From Saccharum officinarum (Eukaryota; Streptophyta; Magnoliopsida; Poales; Poaceae), in NCBI GenBank assembly GCA_020631735.1, contig CM036221.1:15295381-15359380 (forward strand): a DNA stretch of 64,000 nucleotides, given 5' to 3'. Shown here in pieces: positions 46,062-54,923 of the stretch (within the stretch, counting starts at the first letter, position 1; the number at the start of each line of letters is the position of its first letter). A program made the position numbers and the translations under genes. The notes under the pieces are model-generated. The model had not been told where the DNA came from and made no database searches. It saw nothing but the letters and a program-made list of their open reading frames with translations.

Positions 46062-46076
46062 AGGCTCGGGGGCTAC
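46062..46076 (+). promoter_or_regulatory. Tat-2 polypurine tract
   Basis: AGGCTCGGGGGCTAC directly precedes the 3' LTR. A related CCTCGGGGGCTAC block occurs at about 45950-45962. Confidence 0.7.
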
Positions 46077-47322
46077 TGTCGGTACCAACAGTACGGGGGT
46101 ACCCACAGCTATCGCCAAGACACTAACATAACCGAAACCGCAATGAAAGATAGCCCACCTCGGCCGAGCATCACGCGGCCCGCTCGACGGGGCGCCTCGA
46201 CCGCGCCCCGGCTCCGACTCGTACGCGGCCCGCTCGACGGGGCACCTCGACCGCGCCCCGGCTCCGACTCGTACGAGGCCCGCTCGACGGGGCGCCTCGA
46301 CCGCGCCCGGGCTCCGACTCGTACGAGGCCCGCTCGACGGGGCGCCTCGACCGCGCCCCGGCTCTGACTCATACGAGGCCCGCTCGACGGGGCGCCTCGA
46401 CCGCGCCCCGGCTCCGACTCGTACGAGGCCCGCTCGACGGGGCACCTCGACCGCGCCCCGGCTCCTCGACGCGTTTTCTTTACCTACCCCAGGACGAAAG
46501 CCATAGCATTCAATGCGGGTACCTACTATCACCTACCGGCATGGCTGCGGCATGGACCAATGTGGGAACAATACCCACGTCGAGTCTCACTGTTTTACCG
46601 CCCATCCCGTGATGGGAGGTGAAACCCGTCACTGTATCCACCTTACCGCACACTGTTCACCATCAATCACCCTCGAGGGAGGATAAGACAAGGTCCGTTC
46701 CCCGCGATATCAGGGATTCGGCCTTATCCATCCAACCTCGACCCGGCCTCGACCCAGCTTCGACGCTCGGCTTAGTTCGAAGGACGGTATGACATGGCGC
46801 TCTGGGTCATTTCGCCATCTTGTCTCCCACAACGTCAGGGTACCCAGGGATGGCCGGCCATTCCGAAGGCACGTCGCTACAGTCAACTCAACAGGAATCG
46901 ACAAAGCATCACCTCAAGGCTCCCCTTGGCTTGGCCTCCTCTCGCCTTATAAAAGGGTAGGCCAGGGTTCGACAGAGGGGGGCGGAGGAACAAACCAACC
47001 AACGAACAGACGAACAAAAAGAAGACGAAACAACCAACCACCCGACCGAACAACGAAAAGCAAGAGATCAACATCTCAAGCAACCGCCTTTCTCCTTTTT
47101 TCTCTTTGAGACTTGGGCTCGACACCCTCTCTCGCCTGCTTGTAACCCTACACGAGCACCTCGGTGCAAGGAAATATAAACCTCTCCCCCTCGCTGGACG
47201 TAGGGCCTTCTTTTGCCCGAACCAGGATAAACCCCCGTGTGTTCTCCTTGCATCACCATCCAGGAAAGAGTCACGCAGCATTTACTCGTTGGTTTAGGAC
47301 CCCCTCGGTCCGAACACCGACA
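46077..47322 (+). repeat. Tat-2 3' LTR, full length
   Basis: 1,246 bp, TGTCGG...CCGACA. It has six 50-bp units from 46179 and the segment missing from the 5' LTR (46738-47146). Confidence 0.93.
46948..46955 (+). promoter_or_regulatory. Tat-2 LTR TATA box
   Basis: TATAAAAG in CGCCTTATAAAAGGG. It is present only in the 3' LTR because of the deletion in the 5' LTR. Confidence 0.8.
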
Positions 47323-48463
47323 TCTGTGTCCCTAAACTTGTCTTCGGATGTCATCTAGGTCCCAATGCTAACGTGGCGCGGTCCTACATGTGGGGCCCAC
47401 ATGTCAGTCGGTTATATTTCTATTTCGGGGTAATATAGCTACAATTTATAAAATATTCAAAAAATTGGATCTTTTTTCATATGATCTCAGGTGAAGATGA
47501 TTTTTATATGAAAAATGTAGCTCTCGACGAGATCTATAACTTTCTAGTTTTGAGTTTTTTAATTTGAAATCATTAAAATGCTTAAAAATTAAACAAATTT
47601 TCAGCAGTATATTAATCGCGTACACGCGCTTGTCGCCTTGAAAAATCATATCTTTTTTATATGCTGTCAAATGGAGATAATTTCTATATGAAAGTTGTAG
47701 CTCTCGATGAGATCTACGACTTTCTAGTTTTGAGTTTTTTTAATTTGAGGTCGCTAAAATGCTCAAAAAAATTAAACAAAATTTCAACAGTATATTAATT
47801 TCTGAAAATTTGTTTAATTTTTTTGAGCATTTTAGCGACCTCAAATTAAAAAACTCAAAACTAGAAAGTCGCAGATCTCATCGAGAGCTACAACTTTCAT
47901 ATAGAAATCATCTCCATTTGACAGCATATAAAAAATATATGATTTTTCCAAGGCGACAAGCGCTTGTACGCGATTAATATACTGCTGAAAATTTGTTTAA
48001 TTTTTTAATCATTTTAGTGATCTCAAATTAAAAAACTCAAAACTAGAAAGTTGTAGATCTCGTCGAGAGCTACATTTTTCATATAAAAATCATCTTCATC
48101 CGTGATCATATGAAAAAGATACAATTTTTGAAATATTTTAGAAATTGTAGCTATAATACCCCGAAATAAAAATATAACCGACTGACATGTGGGCCCCACA
48201 TGTAGGACCGCGCCACGTCAGCATTGGGACCTAGATGACACCCGAAGCCAAGTTTAGGGACCCAGATGACACCCGAAGCCAAGTTCAGGGACCCAGAAAT
48301 ACACTGTTCAAAGTTCGGAGACCTTAGTGACACCCAAAGTCAAGTTCAGGGATCTAGATGACACCTGAAGCCAAGTTCAGAGACCCAAAAATATACTGTT
48401 CAAAGTTTGGGAACCTAAGTGACACCAGCTGCCAAGTTCAGGGACCGCCGGTGAATTTTTCTC
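47323..48463. repeat. Palindromic core and right arm of the Mutator-like element
   Basis: A unit with GTAGCTCTCGA(C/T)GAGATCTA and CTTTCTAGTTTTGAGTTTTT occurs twice forward (about 47510 and 47695) and twice inverted (about 47845 and 48025). The symmetry centre is near 47795. Confidence 0.88.
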
Positions 48464-48793
48464 CAACTAATAACTACTGATATAGTTCACGCGTCTAATT
48501 CCGTGTGTTCCCAATCTTGCCTTAATACCTTTTTCATTCTCAATGTCGTTTCCTCTTTTGGACTGTCTAGTTCTGTTGCATTGCTTCAGTATTACTTTTT
48601 AGTAGACGAATAATATTTTTCTCTCGTAACAAATTGGCATAATTATCAGTGTAAATCAAATTTTAGCGAAACGAACAACAGCATAAGTGGTTGATGTTGG
48701 CTAATCCGTCTCAATATACAGTACTGTACCTATAGTCCTGTACTGCTCCATAGCTTTGATTTGATTTGATCCCAAACTAGAATTGTGAATACA

Positions 48794-49288
48794 TGTTGTG
48801 TTTAGTTCCCAAATTTAGAGTGTCAAAATTCACTGTAGCATTTCGTTTGTATTTGGTAATAATTGTCTAACCGTTGACTAATTAGGCTCAAAACGTTCGT
48901 CTCGTAAAGTACAACTAAACTGTACAATTAGTTTTTGATTTTTTTATCTATATTTAGTACTCCATACATGTATCGCAAGTTTGATATGACGAAAAATCTT
49001 TTTTTTGCATAGTGCACTTTTCAATCCAAGGTAGTGTTTAGATGGTGTAAAAGTTGGTGTAAAATTCCTGTAACACTTTTCGTTGTTATTTGGTAAAATT
49101 TATCCAATCATGGACTAACTAGGCTTAAAAGATTCGTCTCGACATTTACAAACAAACTGTGCAATTAGTTATTTTTTTATCTATATTTAATGTTCCATGC
49201 ATGCGTCTAAAGATTTGATGTGACGGGGAATCTTGTAAAATTTTTGAAAGTTTAAAGGGATCTAAACACTACCCAACTAAACACAGCC
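48794..49288. mobile_element. TTTAG-family MITE interrupted by another MITE
   Basis: Outer ends TTGTGTTTAGTTCC and AACTAAACACAGCC, with ACA on both sides. It is split by 49030-49273. Confidence 0.7.
49030..49273. mobile_element. Nested Tourist-like MITE
   Basis: Perfect ends GGTAGTGTTTAGAT and ATCTAAACACTACC, with CAA at 49027-49029 and 49274-49276. Confidence 0.88.
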
Positions 49289-49542
49289 ACAGTAGTAGTC
49301 GGGAGTCAGGCACAGGCATGGGCGCATGGCTTTCTTTTTGTTTAGAATCATGGCATTGTGAATTTGGCATGGTCCAGTCCAGTCCCAGTCCCCATTGCAG
49401 ATTTTGAGCTGGCCCCAATTATTGCAACATGGACAGGCCGCCCGGATTGCAGGAATTGTTAGCTGACCGTCCCACAGATGTGCATTCATCCACGTCTGTC
49501 CTGCATCCAATGGAGCTAGCAGTAGCAGCACCAACTTTTATA

Positions 49543-49771
49543 GGCTGGGTTTAATTCAGGGGCTGAAAAGTTTTCGGGTACTATAGCACATGTGTAACTA
49601 TAGCAATTAGTATCTAATCATGAATTAATTAGGTTTAAAAGATTTATCTCACAAAATACATGCAAACTGTGCAATTAGTTATTTTTTTATCTATATTTAA
49701 TGATCTATGCATGTCTCCAAACATTCGATAGGGTGGGGTGTAAAGTTTTTGAGTAGGAACTAAACACCCCC
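49543..49771. mobile_element. TTTAG-family MITE
   Basis: GGCTGGGTTTAATTC...GAACTAAACACCCCC, with ATA at 49540-49542 and 49772-49774. Confidence 0.78.
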
Positions 49772-49973
49772 ATAATCAGTCCATGTCCATATGAGAGAAT
49801 ACGCTACTGTTTCAGTGAAAGACAGCAGCTCATTTTGCTGAAAAGACCAGCTGAAAAGTACTGTGAGCTGATTTGTTGGGAGAGAAAATATTGTTCATTC
49901 CCTGAAAAAGTACGACTAAAAAGATAAGCGAACAGGAAGAAAATGAAAGCTTAGCATAACCGTGGGGTGTTTG

Positions 49974-50302
49974 GTTCACCCAACTAAACTTTAGTCCCTA
50001 TCACATCGAATGTTTAAACATATGTATGGAGTATTAAATATAGACTATTTACGAAACTAAATACATAGATTGAGACTAATTTGCGAGACAAATTTTTTAA
50101 GCCTAATTAGTCCATAATTTGACATTGTCGTGGTACAGTAACATGTGCTAATGGAAGATTAATTAGTCTTAATAAATTCGTCTCGCGGTTTACTGACGGA
50201 TTCTGTAATTTATTTTTTTATTAATATTTAAACACCTCATGCGATATCTATGTAATATCCGATATGACACTGATTAAACTTTTGTCCCTGCATGTGAACT
50301 GA
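49974..50302. mobile_element. TTTGG-family MITE, right end unclear
   Basis: It starts GGGGTGTTTGGTTCACC and has internal GAGACGAATTTATTAAGC-type blocks like 14980-15320. It abuts the next MITE and its right terminus is not certain. Confidence 0.55.
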
Positions 50303-50532
50303 GGGGGTGTTTGGTTTGGGTGTTAAAGTTTAACAAATACTGTAGCATTTTCGTCTTATTTGACAAAAAGTTTCCAATTTTGGATTAATTAGGCTTAATA
50401 GATTCGTCTCGTAAATTACTCCTAATCTGTGCCGACATGCATGTAATTAGTCTACATTTAGTACTCCATGCATTCGAGGGAACATTGATGTGATGGGTGT
50501 TAAATTTTAACAAACCGTAACCAAACGGGGCC
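50303..50532. mobile_element. TTTGG-family MITE
   Basis: GGGGGTGTTTGGTT...AACCAAACGGGGCC, with TGA at 50300-50302 and 50533-50535. Confidence 0.82.
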
Positions 50533-50609
50533 TGAAAGCAGACCTGCTAGCTGGATCAGTGCCCAGCTATCTATCAGTATATATACCACTAAAAAGCAAA
50601 CACATATTA

Positions 50610-50853
50610 GGCCTTGTTCACTTTCTCATCCCAACCCAAAATATTTTCTCTTACACCTATCACATCAAATCTTTCGACGCATGCATAGAGTATTAAATGT
50701 AGGTAAAAAAGATAACTAATTGCATAGTTTGTCTGTAAATATCGGGACGAATCTTTTAAGCCTAGTTAGTCCATGATTAGACAAATTTTACCAAATAACA
50801 ACGAAAGATGCTACAGTAACTTTTCACCTACTTTTCACGAACCGAACGCACCC
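50610..50853. mobile_element. Tourist-like MITE
   Basis: GGCCTTGTTCAC... with GAACGCACCC at the right end. TTA at 50607-50609 and 50854-50856. Confidence 0.78.
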
Positions 50854-50856
50854 TTA

Positions 50857-52013
50857 GCGTGCGTGTTCCTGCTACCATCCAAGCGTAGCAAAAGATGTAG
50901 CTAGCTAGGCAGCTAGCGTCGGAGAGTTGTATTTCTATTCGTCTACTAAAGTTGCTAGCAAAAGGATTGATGCCGACTTTGTCGAGTAATATCCGGAAAA
51001 AAGGATCACCTTGGCCTGCGTCTCACGTCGAAGGAGAAGAAGGAAAAAAGTTTCAGAGTGCATCATTGCAACTATGCAAACACTAGATTAGATTGTTAAA
51101 AAACTGAATTAGCCGCTATAAAAAAATGCTTCTCTTTTCATATTCGTCTCAAGGGAACTTCGTGTATTCGCTGCGAGTTTAGGCCGTCAACGATTCGGTG
51201 CTCCTCTCTGTCAAATCAAAACAACGCCAAGAACATCTCTCTGTTACGACTGTGGCCGATCGAGTTAGTTTTAAGCGGATATACCATAAACTGTAAACGG
51301 AAGACGTTTTCAGCATGGTTGGCTTCGAAGTTACCAGTGGTAGATGAGACTGAACTTTGAAGGGCTCGCTGGGGCTAGACAGTACGAACGGACGGACACC
51401 GTCGGAGAAGAAAGCGCCGCGGCGGTGGTTGAGGAACACTGCACTAGTACACTGGTGGTCCATAAATAAAACGCGGCAAAAGGAGCAGCTGCAGGAGCAG
51501 GACCATCCCATGCATGTCTCCAGATCTTTTTTGTGTGGCCGCCTCCATCATTCCCGGTCTCATGCCTGGCTGCCTGCACAACTCATGGCAGATTTGTTCC
51601 TGATCCTTTTCAGAATTCGCTTCCTACAACCACCCAACTGGTCTGCATGCAGTTGCAAATGCTGGAAACTAAAAAACCGGCCATGCATGTTATTATGTCA
51701 TCAGTATCACAAGATGATGTTGATCGACCTGGTAGTGTTTGCAGTTGATAATAATATGGCGTTTTTGGTTTTTGGACAGAGGTTGTATCGTATATCCTGG
51801 ATCTCCTCCAAGATGACAGATGTTGATCGACCAGACTATCAGTGAAGCTATCTGAAAGCTGGGCGGCTAATTCCTTGAGAACTTGAGAAGTGCCCATCAG
51901 CAAAACATAATAGGTACTAGTACTCTACTTAGCTAGGACTGTACGAGGCACAGGACAAGTACACACAGTGACAGTGTATTAGTGTACTGTGTACATAGTA
52001 GCAGGCATCAGGC
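50857..52013. other. Unassigned low-copy-looking DNA
   Basis: Overlapping short ORFs on both strands (51179-51903) have no recognisable domain or splice logic. No inverted or tandem repeat was seen. Confidence 0.35.
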
Positions 52014-52016
52014 AAA

Positions 52017-52272
52017 GGCTGTGTTTAGTTCAAAAAAAAAACACTGTGCAGAAAAAAAGATTCCTCGTCACATCAAACTTGCGATATATGCATGGAGTAC
52101 TAAATGTAGATGAAATAAAAAACTAATTGTACAACTTGGTTCTACTTTGCGAGACGAACGTTTTGAACCTAATTAGTCAACGTTTAGACACTATTTGCCA
52201 AATAAAGCCAAAATGTGCTACAGTACTTTTTTTTACACCTTTTTACACCTTTTTACACATCTAAACACACCC
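52017..52272 (-). mobile_element. Third copy of the 30130/30398 MITE
   Basis: GGCTGTGTTTAG...CTAAACACACCC with AAA at 52014-52016 and 52273-52275. It is nearly identical to the palindrome arms. Confidence 0.88.
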
Positions 52273-52459
52273 AAAGCCGAAAAGATAGAGGAAAGCAGCA
52301 GGCAGCTTTGGTTGGGTCATGGACCCATGGCTGTATGCGGAGGCGAAGGGGACAAGGACCGGAGAAAGAGAGAGAGAACGGCATGACGGGACGGAACGGA
52401 AGCCATGACCCATGACACATGAGACGGACGAGAGGCACCGCGCTGCGCCATCCTGATCC

Positions 52460-52521
52460 TGAAAGGAAAGTGTGTGGGGTGAATTGGGCTTTTCTAAAAA
52501 ATTAGATGTAAGAAATAAATC
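52460..52521 (-). repeat. Terminal LTR scrap of a deleted SIRE-type copia
   Basis: TGAAAGGA and then GGGGTGAATTGGGC...AAATAAATCC match the first about 80 bp of the LTR at 52869 with a small internal loss. Read on the minus strand it is the end of a 3' LTR. Confidence 0.75.
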
Positions 52522-52815
52522 CATGGAGAGCACAAAGATTTTCCCACAATTCATGAGCGTTCTTTGCATTACGCACGCGATTGAAGATATCTTTGCCTAA
52601 ACCCCGGTAGAGTGCATTTTTTGCCTTTGCATTCCACCGGTCGTACTTCTCCTCGTCACGACTTGGGTTAGCGGGATCCCTTATGGGGGAAGCCCTTCGG
52701 TTGCGGCTCTAAGGCACCCAACATCTATGGCTTCGAGGTACGCCTCCATACGAATTTTCCAATATGAAAAATCGTCTCCCTCAAAAGTGGGAGGTGGTCC
52801 TTCCCCATTAGACAT
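52522..52815 (-). pseudogene. SIRE-type copia gag, N-terminal fragment
   Basis: The ATG at 52815 opens MSNGEGPPPTFEG and the typical copia gag start (YWKIRMEAYLEA). A lost C in a C-run after GLPP shifts the frame. In the other frame DRWNAKAKNAL, IFNRVRNAKNAHELWENL continues until the sequence jumps into LTR sequence at 52521. About 98 codons remain. It is preceded by a PBS and LTR, so it is the start of a real element whose middle is deleted. Confidence 0.85.
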
Positions 52816-52853
52816 CTTGCTCTAGGCGGTAAAGCCTAAAAATAGAGCAACAC

Positions 52854-52866
52854 GGCTCCGATACCA
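52854..52866 (-). promoter_or_regulatory. tRNA-iMet primer-binding site of the deleted copia
   Basis: Minus-strand TGGTATCGGAGCC, two bases from the LTR end. It matches the plant initiator-Met tRNA 3' end except for one G:U-tolerant change. Confidence 0.85.
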
Positions 52867-53576
52867 ATTGAAAGGATCAAGATGCCCAAGAGGGGGGTGA
52901 ATTGGGCTTTTCTAAAAATTAGATGCAAGAAATAAATCCTACAAGCCGAAATTCACCCCTAGTGTCTACTTGTGTTCCTAGAGAGTCTACCGATACAAAG
53001 TTTTGCACCCTAGTTTCCAATCCTAGTCTAGCATGGCAAGTCTAGGAATGTAAACAAGCAATGAAAGTAAATACGAGAATGTAAATGCTTGAATGTAAAG
53101 GGGCAAGGAACAAGGCGATGTTTTTCCGAGGTATCGGAGAGTCGCCACTCCCCACTAGTCCTCGTTGAAGCACCCGCGCAAGGATGTAGCTCCCCCTTGA
53201 TCCGCGCAAGGATCAAGTGCTCTCTACGGGTTGATTCTTTGACACTCCGTCGCGGTGAATCACCCACAACCGCTCACAAGACGAGTTGGGTCATCCACAA
53301 GCTTCGCCGGATGATCACCAAACTCCCAATCACCACCAAGCCGTCTAGGAGATGGCGATCACCAAGAGTAACAAGTTAGAACTCTCACTTGACCACTACG
53401 AGCCCAAATGAGAAAGTGGATGCACACTTGCTACTCTCTAATCGCTAGTGAGGAACTCTCAAGCTTTGATTCTCAAATCTCTATCCTCACTAGTGCTCTT
53501 GCACTCCCTTGCACTCCAAAGGTGTTTATCAGCTGATCAAATGAGCAAGAGACCTCTAAAAGAGGTGGTGGGGATG

Positions 53577-53584
53577 TATTTATA
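53577..53584 (-). promoter_or_regulatory. Copia LTR TATA box
   Basis: Minus-strand TGTATAAATAC. About 13 bp upstream (53597-53609) is the box AACGGTTCGTTTT (minus), and then the motif array. Confidence 0.75.
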
Positions 53585-53635
53585 CACCCCACAAACAAAA
53601 CGAACCGTTACCTGCTGACTCAGCAAAACACGAGC

Positions 53636-54033
53636 TGACCGGACGCGCCGGTCGAACTGACCGGACGCGCCGGTCGCCCGTAACGGTCGAAATCCGAAAA
53701 ACAACCGAGTGACCGGACGCGCCGGTCAGGGATGACCGGACGCGTCCGATCGTGCAGTGAGCACTCTGTAAACACATCGGACGCTGGACCGCGTCCGATC
53801 GATGATGACCGGACGTGTCCGGTCGTCTCTGGACCTTACTGGACTGTGACCGGACGCGCCGATCACACCCAGGACGCGTCCGATGGAGTGTTTCCCTCAG
53901 TGACACGTGTTGACTTCTGACCACCGCGTCCGGTCCTCGCGAGGACCGCGTCCGGTGTTTAGAGCTGAAACCCTAGCCGCGGAACTGTACTGACCGGACG
54001 CGTCCGGTCAAGCCGAGGACCGCGTCCGGTCAA
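53636..54033 (-). promoter_or_regulatory. Array of ACCGGACGCG(T/C)CCGGT-type motifs in the LTR
   Basis: About a dozen full or half copies of a short CpG-rich, partly palindromic motif lie immediately upstream of the TATA box in the transcribed direction. The position suggests a U3 enhancer. Confidence 0.75.
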
Positions 54034-54473
54034 GGGAAAACAACCCGAAACTCTCCGAAACGCGTCACAACTTGAACCAAGTTGCTTCCAACTAAACTTA
54101 GAGCTAATCTAGAGCTGCCTAGCGCCAAGTTTAACAAGTGTGCACCACACCTAAACATAGGACTCGCCTAGGTCAAGCTACCCGCTCATGCCCCCCTTTA
54201 TAGTACGGCCAAAAGAGAAAAACGGAGATCCTAACGACTATTCCAAATGTCTCTCAACACCTCGACATCCGGAACTAACCGTCCTTAATCTTGACGTCAC
54301 TCTTTTGAAAACCGAAACGATTTCCATCAAGGGGCATGAATACCATGGTGCCCAAAGCAGTTAAAACCTCCATGACCTAACTTACCAAAGTTTCTGCAAA
54401 ACACACGTTAGTCATGGTAATAAAGCGTTGTCATCAATTGCCGAAACCAAACCTCGGGGCCTAGATGCTTTCA

Positions 54474-54491
54474 ATCTCCCCCTTTTTGGTG
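54474..54491 (-). promoter_or_regulatory. Copia polypurine tract
   Basis: Minus-strand AAAAAGGGGGAGAT abuts the LTR start and is the standard SIRE-type PPT. Confidence 0.88.
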
Positions 54492-54923
54492 ATTGATGAC
54501 AACACTAAGATATAAAAGATTTTAGTTGAGGTTTTCGAGCATGCATGGTTCACATAAGCAAAAAGCAATAAGCAAAGAAGGGTTAGGAATTGCTTATGTG
54601 TCCCAAGCCAAAAGAGTGTACTCATAAGATAAGATAAAAAGCGTTAGTACACAAACAGATATAGCTCATAAGAAATCGGAGTAAGGCACGGAAGCAGAAC
54701 CTTAGAGCTATAATTAAAAAAGGTGACAAGAGATAATAGTATGACAGGATAAAACATTAAGACTCAAGGTTTTATCTCACAACGACAAGTCACACGAATG
54801 CAATGACTGAAAAGTAAACATGATGCATGAAAGTAGCACACAGGAAAAAACGAAAACCCTCTCTCAAAACTCCCCCTGAAGCTACTCTTTCCCCCTTTGG
54901 CATCAAGCGCCCAAAAAGCTAAT
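54492..54923. other. Copia 3' untranslated stretch
   Basis: AT-rich, no ORF, between the extra ORF and the PPT. Confidence 0.6.

Larger units (their letters stand above)
32699..47322 (+). mobile_element. Tat-2: complete Ty3/gypsy (Tat clade, RIRE2-like) retrotransposon carrying an antisense gene
   Basis: LTRs at 32699-33536 and 46077-47322 read TGTCGG...CCGACA. They are flanked by a perfect TCTGT duplication at 32694-32698 and 47323-47327. Order on the plus strand: PBS, gag, protease, RT, RNase H, second RNase H, integrase, a 6-kb 3' region with an antisense gene, PPT, LTR. By eye the LTRs differ at about 15 of 838 shared sites (1.8%), all transitions, apart from a 409-bp deletion in the 5' copy. 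Five TAG codons and one frameshift interrupt gag-pol. Confidence 0.94.
32497..48463. mobile_element. Long-TIR Mutator-like element, split by the Tat-2 insertion
   Basis: The left end reads GAGAAAAAATTCACCGG and the right end, reversed, GAGAAAAATTCACCGG. Complementarity continues through TTGGCAGCTGGTGTCAC. A perfect 9-bp duplication CAACTAATA flanks it at 32488-32496 and 48464-48472, which is the Mutator-superfamily hallmark. Without Tat-2 the element is about 1.3 kb and is almost entirely palindromic, with arms meeting near 47795. It has no transposase, so it is non-autonomous. The arms carry repeated GGTCCCTGAACTTGGCTTC-type units. Confidence 0.88.
52869..54473 (-). repeat. Shared SIRE-type copia LTR
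   Basis: 1,605 bp, TGAAAG...CTTTCA. On its left side (plus coordinates) lie a PBS and gag; on its right side lies a PPT. It is therefore both the 5' LTR of the deleted element and the 3' LTR of the long element. Confidence 0.88.

Noticed and set aside
51179..51903. Cluster of overlapping ORFs between MITEs
   Set aside because: Short, in conflicting frames, with no recognisable domain or conserved splice pattern.
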